NCBI GenBank assembly: GCA_046484845.1
Contig: JAWOIB010000173.1
Coordinates: 1-12,383, forward strand
Direction: 5' to 3'
Length of the DNA: 12,383 bases
Source: DSBX01 sp046484845
GTDB taxonomy: Bacteria; Hydrothermota; Tepidihabitantia; Tepidihabitantales; Tepidihabitantaceae
Part shown: positions 1 through 7,875 of the stretch, in pieces
Layout of the letters: each line of letters opens with the position of its first letter
How positions within the stretch are numbered: position 1 is the stretch's first letter
Made by a program: the position numbers and the translations under genes
Notes under the pieces: generated by a model
Database searches by the model: none
Told to the model about the DNA's origin: nothing
What the model saw: the letters and a program-made list of their open reading frames with translations, nothing else

Positions 1-1569
1 GTCCGTCACCACAAGACCGTACCGTACATCGAGGAAGCCCTGCGCGAATGCGGCGTGCCCTTCCTCGTCGCCGGCGGCACCGGCTTCTACAACGAACCCG
101 AAGTCCGCTACGCCATCGCCCTGCTCGCCGCGCTGGTGGACCCGGCCGACGACCTCGCCCGCTACGCCACCCTGCGCGGCCCGGTCTTCAACGTTCCCGA
201 GGCCGACCTCCTCAACGGTATCCGGGGACATGACCGGAACCCGCCCGGCGATTCCGGACCCTGTCCCCTGGACTCCGCCCTCTCCGACCTCGCCCGCTGG
301 CGCGCCCGCATCGCCGCCGAGCCGCTCGCGCTCGTGCTCGAAGAAGCGCTCACCGAACGCCGGGCCTGGCGGACCTTCTGGGAACCCCAGCGCCAGGCCA
401 ACCTGCGCCGGCTCCTTGCCATCATCGAAAGCCGCGCCGCCGACGGCGAAGCCCCGCTCCGCATCCTCTGCGCGCTCCAGGCCCCGGGCGACGACGCCAA
501 GGCCGCGGTCCGGACCGAGGGCGTCAACGCGGTGCAGATTCTCACCGTCCACACCGCCAAGGGTCTCCAATTCCCGGTTGCCTTCTTCCCGGCGCAGGAC
601 GAGTCGGTCAAGCCGCTGTCATCCAAGAGCGGCAGCCCACTGGTCATCGAAGAAGTCTCCGCCGAGAAAGTCGAAGTCTCCTGGCTTGACGACGCCAACC
701 TGCGCCGCCAGAGCGAGTTCCACATGGACCATCGGCAGAAGGAGATCGAGGAAGAGAAGCGCGTCTTCTATGTCGCCTGCACCCGGGCCCGCGACGCGCT
801 GTTCCTCACCGGGGCTTACCACGAGAAGGGCATTGCCAACAGCCGGCTCCTCTGGCTTATCGAACACTTGGGGCTCGACCCGGTCAACCTCAGCCTTGAC
901 CCGCCAGAGCCCCTGCCCGGGGTGACGGTCGCAAACGGCGCGGAGTTCGGGGACATGACCGGAATCCGCCCGGGGATCTCGGATCGTGTCCCCGGAATTC
1001 CCAAGCCCGCGCCCCCGCCGCCGGACCCGGCCCCGGCCCCGCGCATCCGGCCGGTCACCCGCAATCTCGCCCGCGACTTCACCCGCCATTCCGACGAGGC
1101 CATCAACACCGGCGAGCTCATCCACCGCATCCTTGAGCTTGTCTCGCAGGGCGTGGTGGATACCGGCCGCCTGCCCGACGCAATCGGACACCTCCTCGCC
1201 GGCCTGCCCGCCGAGCGCCGGGAATACGTCCTCGCCCATCTCGACGCGCTCCGGAAGAACAGGGGAGCCTGGGCGGTCATCGCCCCGCAGGCGGGCGCGG
1301 AAACCGAGTTGCCGGTGATGTACGAGGCGGACGGAACGCTCCTGCGCGGCCGGGTGGACCGGGTCATCATCACGCCGGACGAGGTCCGCGTCTACGACTA
1401 CAAGACCTTCCCGGTCCGGGAGAAGGAGCTCGCCTCACTCGCGGCCGAGTACCATACAGGCCAGCTCCGCCACTACGCCGCGGCCCTGGCGCGCATCTAC
1501 CCCGGCCGCAAGATCCGCACCTTCCTGCTCTTCACCGCCCTGCCCCGCGTCGTCGAGACCGGGTCCTGA
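1..1569 (+). CDS. AddA/UvrD-type helicase-exonuclease, C-terminal part (5' truncated)
   Basis: The frame is open from base 1, so the gene begins outside the window; 522 C-terminal residues are present. The first residues (EEALRECGVP, then VAGGTGFYNEPEV) match the superfamily 1A region between helicase motifs IV and V. Motif V (ILTVHTAKGLQFP) lies near 538-576 and motif VI (FYVACTRARD, with the arginine finger) near 766-795. A Pro-rich linker (about 1000-1050) leads into a RecB-type PD-(D/E)xK nuclease domain. Its metal-binding His is at 1123 (GELIH), its Asp at 1357 (GRVD), D-Y-K at 1396-1404, and a Q-x3-Y element follows (QLRHY). All nuclease residues are intact, so the enzyme is probably active. 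By family, such proteins process double-strand DNA ends for recombination, usually with an AddB partner; none is visible here, and it may lie upstream. A plain UvrD-like helicase-nuclease is the alternative. Confidence 0.9.
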   Translation, partial: VRHHKTVPYIEEALRECGVPFLVAGGTGFYNEPEVRYAIALLAALVDPADDLARYATLRGPVFNVPEADLLNGIRGHDRNPPGDSGPCPLDSALSDLARWRARIAAEPLALVLEEALTERRAWRTFWEPQRQANLRRLLAIIESRAADGEAPLRILCALQAPGDDAKAAVRTEGVNAVQILTVHTAKGLQFPVAFFPAQDESVKPLSSKSGSPLVIEEVSAEKVEVSWLDDANLRRQSEFHMDHRQKEIEEEKRVFYVACTRARDALFLTGAYHEKGIANSRLLWLIEHLGLDPVNLSLDPPEPLPGVTVANGAEFGDMTGIRPGISDRVPGIPKPAPPPPDPAPAPRIRPVTRNLARDFTRHSDEAINTGELIHRILELVSQGVVDTGRLPDAIGHLLAGLPAERREYVLAHLDALRKNRGAWAVIAPQAGAETELPVMYEADGTLLRGRVDRVIITPDEVRVYDYKTFPVREKELASLAAEYHTGQLRHYAAALARIYPGRKIRTFLLFTALPRVVETGS

Positions 1570-1644
1570 CCGCGTCAACAGGCACGGCTCTTACGGAACG
1601 CGCCAGCGGGTGAAGAAGACCGGCCGTCGACGAATGAGACGGCT

Positions 1645-1688
1645 CGCTTCCGCTGCGGAAAGCGCGCCATCCTGCGGGCCGATGCCCG
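1645..1688 (+). other. Two tandem hairpins after the helicase gene
   Basis: Two small GC-rich hairpins lie in the 201-nt gap between the helicase stop and the next gene. The first (1645-1664) pairs CGCTTCCG with CGGAAAGCG, with one bulged A and a 3-nt loop. The second (1675-1688) pairs CGGGC with GCCCG around the tetraloop CGAT. Neither is followed by a T run, so they are not classical intrinsic terminators. They may slow polymerase or protect the 3' end. In a sequence this GC-rich such hairpins also arise by chance. Confidence 0.25.
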
Positions 1689-1723
1689 TGGTCCAAGGGA
1701 AGCGGCAACAGGCGACCGGCGGC

Positions 1724-1752
1724 TTGACCCCGGCAACCGGATAGGCTAGCAT
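1724..1752 (+). promoter_or_regulatory. Sigma70-type promoter of the NodB-like gene
   Basis: TTGACC (1724-1729) is followed after exactly 17 nt by TAGCAT (1747-1752). Transcription would start near 1759, giving a leader of only about 11 nt. That leader contains GGAG at 1762-1765, five bases before the ATG at 1771. The -35 element is identical to the one proposed for lysS. Confidence 0.5.
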
Positions 1753-1770
1753 CATCATCCCGGAGACGCA

Positions 1771-3177
1771 ATGCACGAAGCCCACCTGTTCTGGCCGCCT
1801 CATCCGTACCGGGCCGGGTTCTGTATCACCGACGACTGCGACGCGACCGACCTCGCCTCGTTCCGCCGGGTGTACGACTTCCTGCGGCACGCCGGCCTGC
1901 CCGTGACCCGCACGGTCTGGGCATTCAAGCCCGACGAACCCTGCGGTATCCCGGCCGCCCCGCGGTCGATCCTGCGCGGCATCACGCTCGAGGACCCGGG
2001 TTACTGCGCGTACTGCCGCGAGCTTGCCGCCTCCGGCTTCGAGATCTGCCTTCACGGTGCCTCGGCCGGCAACAACCGGCGCGAGCGCACCCTCGCCGCG
2101 CTCGACCTCGTCGCTGAAGAATTCGGCCCGCCCCGGACCCACATCTGCCACGCCAAGAACGCCGACAACCCGTACTGGGAACACAAGGTTGCGCCCGAAC
2201 CGCTCACCCGCGCCCTGCTCCGGCTCTACTCCCGCCACCGCTGCTCGGGCGAGGTCGAGTCGAGCCCGTACTTCTGGGGCGACGCCTGCCGCGCGCGCAT
2301 CCGGCAGGTCCGGCTGTTCCGCACCCGCAACACCGACACGCTCGCCGCCAATCCCTCGATGCCCTGGTTCGAGGCCCATAAGCCGCTCGTCGCGGGCTGG
2401 TTCAGCGCCACCAAGCGCAGCTTCCGCGACTGCACGTCCGCGCCCGCGCTCGCCCGGCTCAAGCGCGGCCGCGGCCTGACTGTCCTCTACCAGTACCTCC
2501 ACCGCTACGCCACGGACTGCGGCATCACCCCGGCCTTCCGGGAAGGAATCGAGCGGCTTCGGTCCGAACGGGACATCTGGCTGGCGACGACCGGCGCGGT
2601 GATGGACCGCCTGCGGGTCATCCAGGGGCTGTTCTGGCTCGCGCGCGGCCGCGACTGCCTCGTGCTCAACGCCGGCCCGGGACCGGCCGCCGGCGTCCAG
2701 CTCGAACTGCCCTCCGGCGTCTGCTGCACGGCCCCGGAGTCACTGCGCAGCGCCGGCGGCATCGTCGTCCTGCCCGACATCCCGGCCGGCACGAGTCTCA
2801 GACTGGGCTTCAACCGTCCGGTCCGCGTCGCCGGGCCGCGCGCGTTCCCCCTGCCGGCCTCGGGCCACGTCGACGTCAGCATCGGCCACGGTCGCCTGCG
2901 CGCCTTCTTTCCGGTCAGGGAGCGAGCCGGCTCTCGCCCGGCCGAGTGGCGTGCGCCCGGCGGCCCGCTGGCGCCCGGCACGTTCCGGCTCGACTTCCCT
3001 GCCGCGCTCGCCGACCTCCGCCCGCTCTCCCGCGCCCCACGCACCGAACTGCTCCGCCTGTTCCACGGCCAGTTCGAGATCATCCGGCGCGAACTGGTCA
3101 GCAAGGGCCGGAGTATCCGGACCGAACGCTTCCTCGGCCGGGAACGCATCCGGCTCGAGGACCACTCGGTATGGTGA
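1771..3177 (+). CDS. NodB-like (polysaccharide deacetylase-fold) protein with C-terminal beta-rich region
   Basis: The protein has 468 residues, no signal peptide and no membrane segment, so it is probably cytoplasmic. Residues 16-24 (GFCITDDCD) resemble motif 1 of the NodB/carbohydrate esterase 4 fold, where paired Asp residues serve catalysis and metal binding. H95 (EICLHGAS) sits where motif 2 is expected, H124 and H127 (HICH) follow, and YQYLH (240-244) resembles the late His motif. DIWLATTGAV (268-277) is typical of the end of NodB domains. Residues about 290-400 look like a beta-sandwich, and the last 60 residues are basic and helical. The usual second His of motif 2 (HxxxH) is not obvious, so deacetylase activity is uncertain; it could be another sugar- or glycan-related hydrolase. 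Cysteines are frequent (14). The ATG is preceded by GGAG at good spacing. It appears to be a single-gene unit converging on the methyltransferase gene. Confidence 0.6.
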   Translation: MHEAHLFWPPHPYRAGFCITDDCDATDLASFRRVYDFLRHAGLPVTRTVWAFKPDEPCGIPAAPRSILRGITLEDPGYCAYCRELAASGFEICLHGASAGNNRRERTLAALDLVAEEFGPPRTHICHAKNADNPYWEHKVAPEPLTRALLRLYSRHRCSGEVESSPYFWGDACRARIRQVRLFRTRNTDTLAANPSMPWFEAHKPLVAGWFSATKRSFRDCTSAPALARLKRGRGLTVLYQYLHRYATDCGITPAFREGIERLRSERDIWLATTGAVMDRLRVIQGLFWLARGRDCLVLNAGPGPAAGVQLELPSGVCCTAPESLRSAGGIVVLPDIPAGTSLRLGFNRPVRVAGPRAFPLPASGHVDVSIGHGRLRAFFPVRERAGSRPAEWRAPGGPLAPGTFRLDFPAALADLRPLSRAPRTELLRLFHGQFEIIRRELVSKGRSIRTERFLGRERIRLEDHSVW

Positions 3178-3272
3178 ATGGCGCGCGCGATTCCGGTCGG
3201 CGCGAACGCATTCAGCCCGGTCCCTGTGCATCAGCGAAGGAGTAGTGGCCCTGGCGCCCGGTCAGCCAGTTC

Positions 3273-3824
3273 CTAGACCGCCGAGTACCACTGGTCTCGT
3301 CCACGCTTCTCGCGGAACGCAAACATGCCCGTCGCGGCCACGAGTTCCCGGGCGTAGTCGTGGTCCATGTTCCCTGGTTCAAGCAAGAACGTCCCCCCTT
3401 CCCTCAGGAGCCGCCGGACCTCCTGAAGCAACGCACCCCGGTTCCCGATTGTGTAGAATGCGTCGAGCAGGATGACAAGATCCGCGCAGCTACCTTGAAG
3501 GCCCGTCTGGTAGGAATCGACAAGATGAACTTCGATATTGGCAAGCCCCGCTCGTCTTGCCTTGCTCCTCACGGTCGAGATTGCGAGCGGCTGGATGTCA
3601 ATGGCGTGCACCTTGCCTGAGGGGCCGACCCGACGGGCAATGTCGATGGCGTATCTGCCCGGACCGCACGCGTAGTCCACAACGGTCATCCCCGGTCGCA
3701 GGGGCAGGCGGCGCATTCGTCGCTCGGCGCCTGAGAACAGGTCCACGACTCCGTACACGGCCATCATTCTCAGGAATCGGAAGTCCGTCCAAGCGGCCAT
3801 CGAACTGTCGCCCCGGCGATTCAC
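3273..3824 (-). CDS. Class I SAM-dependent methyltransferase
   Basis: The protein has 183 residues. Motif I is VVDYACGPGRYAIDIA (48-63), the SAM-binding glycine loop. The acidic residue after strand 2 is D76 (VHAIDI), and the strand 4 region is LVILLDAFYTI (116-126). LLREGGTFLLEPGNMDHD near 137-155 matches strand 5 of UbiE-like (Methyltransf_31/25) enzymes. The substrate cannot be named; relatives act on small molecules. The start is uncertain. GTG at 3824 lies 5 nt after a -10 element and would be read from a leaderless mRNA. ATG at 3800 (175 residues) has no good ribosome binding site but still covers the whole domain. Five 60-nt lines I counted within it run from 52% to 70% G+C, about 62% on average, well below selA. 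This may mark acquired DNA or weaker selection. It converges on the NodB-like gene with a 95-nt gap in which I see no clear terminator. Confidence 0.85.
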   Translation of the reverse strand: MNRRGDSSMAAWTDFRFLRMMAVYGVVDLFSGAERRMRRLPLRPGMTVVDYACGPGRYAIDIARRVGPSGKVHAIDIQPLAISTVRSKARRAGLANIEVHLVDSYQTGLQGSCADLVILLDAFYTIGNRGALLQEVRRLLREGGTFLLEPGNMDHDYARELVAATGMFAFREKRGRDQWYSAV

Positions 3825-3829
3825 GTTGC

Positions 3830-3858
3830 AGTGTAGACCGCGCGCCTTTGCTTGTCAA
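3830..3858 (-). promoter_or_regulatory. Sigma70-type promoter of the methyltransferase gene
   Basis: On the minus strand, a consensus -35 TTGACA (3858-3853) is followed after 17 nt by TACACT (3835-3830). Only five bases separate the -10 from the GTG at 3824, so the predicted transcript starts at or next to that codon. This is the best -35 match in the window. Confidence 0.7.
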
Positions 3859-4147
3859 CCGAGAGATTCGCAGAGCTTCCTCATTTCCCGTTTGCCCGTG
3901 CAGCCTGCCGGACCAGCATCCACAACCCGGGACACTCACTTCTGGCCTGCATGCGGTGCTTGTGGCGTATTCTCGACCTGCAGTCACACAGGTGCTTCGC
4001 ACGTCCGAGTGGAGGCCTGCCTGCAGGGACATCTTGGACCGGGTGCCGGGCTTGAATATTTGGATTGCGGCGTCGTCGAAACCGGCTCTGACCGCGTCAG
4101 CCGACGCGCCACCCGGGCATCAGGAAATCAAGACCAGCGACAGGCCG
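3859..4147. other. Gene-free stretch between the methyltransferase and selA genes
   Basis: Together with the promoter beside it, this makes about 320 nt without a convincing gene. Open frames here are short and have no recognisable domain. I looked for a tRNA, in particular tRNA-Sec because selA ends next to it, and found no T-arm or acceptor pairing on either strand. One small hairpin lies about 40-55 nt past the selA stop (4093-4108: CGCGTC, loop AGCC, GACGCG). It has no T run and is only a weak terminator candidate for the lysS-selA operon. GC content looks lower than in the flanking operon. Confidence 0.5.
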
Positions 4148-5542
4148 TCAGCCGAACACCGCGACGAGCGCTCTGGCGAGCTCCGGTATCTCCTGCCGCG
4201 ACAGCGTACGGAAGTCGAGCAGGTACTCGTCGTCCTCGATGCGGCCGAAGACCGGCGGGTCGCCGAGCCGCATCCGGCGGGCGAGTTCTTCCAGGCTCAG
4301 CCTCTTCGGCCGGACCGCCAGCGCCCGGGACTCGAGACTCTCGGTCGCCAGCGCGCCGCCGCCGAACTCGCTCCGGCAGGGCCGGACCCGGATTTCGGCC
4401 GCTTCCGCCAGCGGGACGCGCACCCGGCGCGCCAGCGCCTGCGCTTCGCGCTGCATCTCACCCACCGGCTTGAGCAGGATGCGGTAGAGCACGTGCTCTT
4501 CGAGCGCCCGGGGCTCATCCAGGAACAGCGCCAGCGTCCGCTCCAGCACCGCGAAGCTGAGCTTGTCGAGCCGAAGCGCACGGGTCAGCGGGTGCTTCTT
4601 CATCGGCCCGACGACGTCCCGCCGGCCGACGATTATCCCGGCCTGGCAGGCCCCGATGAGCTTGTCCCCGGAGAAGCAGGCCACCGCCGCCCCGGTGGCC
4701 ATCGACTCGCGGACCAGCGGCTCGCGCGGTAGCCCGAACCGGCCCAGGTCGATCAGCGCACCCGAACCGAGGTCGTCGATCACCGGTATCCCGTGCTCCC
4801 GACCCAGCCCGACCAGTTCGTCCAGCCCGACCTCTTTCGTGAACCCCCGGATGCGGTAGTTCGAGGTATGCACCCGCAGCAGCGCGGCGGTGTCCGGGGT
4901 GATCGCCCGGGCGTAATCGCGCAGGTGGGTGCGGTTGGTGGTGCCGACCTCGACCATTCGGCAGCCGGACTGCTTCATCACGTCCGGGATGCGGAACGCC
5001 CCGCCGATTTCAATGAGCTGACCGCGCGAGACAATCACCTCGCGGCTCGCGGCCATCGAGGAGAGCACCAGCATCGTCGCTGCGCAGTTGTTGTTGACCA
5101 CGTGGGCGGCCTCCGCCCCGGTCAGCTCGCACAGCAGTGACTCGACATGCGCGCCCCGCGAACCGCGCCGCCCGGTCTCGCGGTCGATTTCCAGCGAACT
5201 GAACCCGGCCGACACGTCGGCCAGCGCCTCCTGCGCCGCGGCGCAGAGCGGCGCCCGGCCCAGCCCGGTGTGCAGCACGACCCCGAGCCCGTTGATGACC
5301 CGGGTCAGCGTCGGGCGGGCCTCCCGCTCCAGCCGTCGCCCGAGCTCGGCCGGGTCGTAAGCGGCCTCCCGGCCCGCGACCAGCGCGGCCCGGACCTCCT
5401 CGAGGTACCCGCGCACCACCCGCACCGCCAGCCGCGGCGGCACCCGGCAGAGCACCGCGGCCAGCCCGGGTTCTGCCAGCGCCTTCTCGACCGCGGGCAG
5501 GGCGCGCAGCCGGGCCTGTTGTCCTGCGTTCAGTTCAGTCAT
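4148..5542 (-). CDS. selA: L-seryl-tRNA(Sec) selenium transferase SelA
   Basis: SelA is a PLP enzyme that converts seryl-tRNA(Sec) to selenocysteyl-tRNA(Sec) using selenophosphate. The 464-residue protein has the usual bacterial length. Visible family marks are INGLGVVLHTGLGRAPL (83-99), the EID..TG.RGSR segment (118-129), VNNNCAA (149-155), and the PLP-binding K294 in SGDKLIGACQAG. A C-terminal small domain follows, with PPVFGRIEDD. The start ATG overlaps the mcsB stop as ATGA, and the G-rich end of mcsB (GGGGGGGAG) supplies the ribosome binding site. It is the last gene of the lysS operon. Its presence implies that the organism makes selenoproteins, but SelB, SelD and tRNA-Sec are not in this window, and no gene here is interrupted by an in-frame TGA. 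Confidence 0.97.
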   Translation of the reverse strand: MTELNAGQQARLRALPAVEKALAEPGLAAVLCRVPPRLAVRVVRGYLEEVRAALVAGREAAYDPAELGRRLEREARPTLTRVINGLGVVLHTGLGRAPLCAAAQEALADVSAGFSSLEIDRETGRRGSRGAHVESLLCELTGAEAAHVVNNNCAATMLVLSSMAASREVIVSRGQLIEIGGAFRIPDVMKQSGCRMVEVGTTNRTHLRDYARAITPDTAALLRVHTSNYRIRGFTKEVGLDELVGLGREHGIPVIDDLGSGALIDLGRFGLPREPLVRESMATGAAVACFSGDKLIGACQAGIIVGRRDVVGPMKKHPLTRALRLDKLSFAVLERTLALFLDEPRALEEHVLYRILLKPVGEMQREAQALARRVRVPLAEAAEIRVRPCRSEFGGGALATESLESRALAVRPKRLSLEELARRMRLGDPPVFGRIEDDEYLLDFRTLSRQEIPELARALVAVFG

Positions 5543-6618
5543 CGCTCCCCCCCGGGCCGGACCAGCGTCTCGCGGACGAAGCTCGCCCGCCGCTCGTCGC
5601 GCGCCTCCGGCTTCAACCGTTCGTTCAGCACCGCCTGCAGGTTCTCGGGCCGAACCAGCACCAGCAGCCGGTTGACCAGCTCCAGCTTGATTTCGTTGAT
5701 GATCCCGAGCGCCACCCCGAACCGGACGTTCGCCAGCAGGTTCGTCGCCTCGTCCGAGCTCAGCACCCGGGCGCTACGCAGCAGCGCCAGCGACCGGAAC
5801 ACCTTATCCTCGATCTCGACCCGGAGATTCTCGACCAGGTACTCGCGCGCCTTCTGCTCGTGCTCGACGACCTGGCGGCTCATGTCGGTCACCTGTTCCA
5901 GCACCTCGGTCTCTGAAACCCCCAGCGTCTTCTGGTTGGAAATCTGGAAGAAGTTGCCCCGCGTCTCCGTGCCCTCGCCGTGGAGCCCGCGCACGACCAG
6001 CCCGACCTGCACCGCGCCCCGCAGGATTTTCTCGACTGCCCGCGTCAGCACCAGCCCGGGCAGGTGGACGAGCACCGACGCCCGCATCCCGGTACCGAGG
6101 TTGGTCGGGCAGGCGGTGAGGTACCCGTACTCGGGCAGGAACGCGTAGCCGAGGTCGTTCTCCAGCCGCTCGTCCAGCCGGGCCGCCAGCTCGTAGGCCG
6201 CGGGCATGTTCAGACCCGAAACCAGCGCCTGGAGCCGGAGATGGTCCTCTTCATTGACCATCAGGCTCAGCGACTCGTCGCCGGCCACGTACAGCCCGCG
6301 CCGCAGCCGCGACCCGATGAAGTCGGCCGAGACCAGGTGCCGCTCGAACAGCAGCCTGCCCCGCTCCTCGGTGAGCTGCTCGTCATCCAGGAACTGCGGC
6401 GAAGAGCCGGCCTCGCCCGTTCCCGCGTCGAGGTAGCCCGCCTCCTGCAGCGACCAGCGCACCGCCTCGACGACCCGGGCCTGCTCGTCTACCCCGACCC
6501 TGCCCGTGAACGCCACGTCGTCGAGGTTGCGGGCCAGCCGCACCCGGGTCGATACCGCCACCCCGGACTCCGGCCCGGAACCGTCCAGCCAGCGGCCGAC
6601 CCGCTCAGCGCCGGACAT
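5539..6618 (-). CDS. mcsB: Protein-arginine kinase McsB
   Basis: McsB phosphorylates arginine residues on proteins; in Bacillus this marks them for ClpCP degradation. The 359-residue protein belongs to the phosphagen (guanidino) kinase family and lacks the N-terminal domain of creatine kinases, as McsB does. Visible motifs are VSTRVRLARN (22-31, ATP phosphate binding), NEEDH (122-126, with the catalytic Glu), the active-site Cys C170 in TACPTNLGTG, and RGLHGEGTETRGNFFQISNQ (210-229). RDERR at 340-344 matches the RDxxR phospho-arginine-binding pocket of Bacillus McsB, suggesting allosteric control is kept. The start overlaps mcsA by 14 nt, with GGAGAAG just upstream of the ATG. No ctsR or clpC is adjacent, unlike the Firmicute ctsR-mcsA-mcsB-clpC operon, so the partner protease must be encoded elsewhere. 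Confidence 0.96.
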   Translation of the reverse strand: MSGAERVGRWLDGSGPESGVAVSTRVRLARNLDDVAFTGRVGVDEQARVVEAVRWSLQEAGYLDAGTGEAGSSPQFLDDEQLTEERGRLLFERHLVSADFIGSRLRRGLYVAGDESLSLMVNEEDHLRLQALVSGLNMPAAYELAARLDERLENDLGYAFLPEYGYLTACPTNLGTGMRASVLVHLPGLVLTRAVEKILRGAVQVGLVVRGLHGEGTETRGNFFQISNQKTLGVSETEVLEQVTDMSRQVVEHEQKAREYLVENLRVEIEDKVFRSLALLRSARVLSSDEATNLLANVRFGVALGIINEIKLELVNRLLVLVRPENLQAVLNERLKPEARDERRASFVRETLVRPGGER

Positions 6619-7144
6619 TCTTCTCCGCCCTGCCCAGTTCGTCGCGCACCCGGGCCGCCCGCTCGTAGTCCTCGGCCGCGATTGCCGAGTCCAGCTCCGC
6701 CCGGAGCCGCGCGACCGCCATCTGCTCCCGGGCCCGCTTGCGGCCGACCCTGGCGGTCCGGCCGACGTGCTGGACCGCGCCCTGGATGCGGCGAATCAGC
6801 GGCCGCAACTGCTCCTCGAACGCCGGGTAGCAGCGGGCGCAACCCAGCCGGCCCTTGCGCTTGAACTCGGCGAAGGTCATCCCGCAACCCGGGCAGACCA
6901 GCGTCTCGTCGCCTTCGACGACGCTCAGCTTGATCTCGGCAAGCACCTCGGTGGCGGCGGTCTTGATCCGGCCCGCCTCGGCGAACCCCCGCGCGCGCGC
7001 GCATTCCGCGCAGACCCGCAGGTTCACCGCCCCGCCTTTCTCAACCTGCCGCACCCGCAGGATCGCCTCGCGCTTGCCGCACAGATCACACATGCCGGTG
7101 CGCCGGGATTCCTCCCGGGGCGCCTCGTCATTCCCGGCCGGCAT
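6605..7144 (-). CDS. mcsA: McsA, zinc-finger activator of McsB
   Basis: McsA binds zinc through CxxC pairs and activates the arginine kinase McsB. From the ATG at 7144 the protein has 179 residues and four CxxC pairs: C19/C22 (MCDLCGK), C45/C48 (VCAEC), C84/C87 (VCPGCGMTF) and C102/C105 (CARC). A basic linker follows, then a UVR domain near 145-175 (LRAELDSAIAAEDYERAARV), the helical hairpin also found in UvrB/UvrC and ClpC. I prefer this ATG because GGGGAG lies 8 nt before it. A GTG at 7153 would overlap the lolD stop as GTGA but has the G-rich run directly against it. A further ATG at 7093, directly before the first CxxC, is also possible. Confidence 0.93.
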   Translation of the reverse strand: MPAGNDEAPREESRRTGMCDLCGKREAILRVRQVEKGGAVNLRVCAECARARGFAEAGRIKTAATEVLAEIKLSVVEGDETLVCPGCGMTFAEFKRKGRLGCARCYPAFEEQLRPLIRRIQGAVQHVGRTARVGRKRAREQMAVARLRAELDSAIAAEDYERAARVRDELGRAEKNVRR

Positions 7145-7149
7145 CCCGC

Positions 7150-7867
<718 letters not shown>

Positions 7868-7875
<8 letters not shown>

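Noticed and set aside
1..1569. Helicase gene as a broken or pseudo gene because the ATPase motifs are missing
   Set aside because: The frame is open to base 1 and motifs V and VI and the nuclease domain are intact. The missing part is simply outside the window.
1532..1771. Small minus-strand frame in the gap after the helicase gene
   Set aside because: It overlaps the helicase end, has no ribosome site or recognisable domain, and has the skewed residue content of a shadow frame.
3825..4147. Possible tRNA-Sec (selC) next to selA
   Set aside because: I found no acceptor-stem pairing, no GTTCGA-type T-arm and no long variable arm on either strand.
3557..4732. Open frame on the + strand across the methyltransferase, the gap and the selA 3' end
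   Set aside because: It runs antisense to two recognisable genes, has no domain and no ribosome site, and its composition changes where the genes behind it change.
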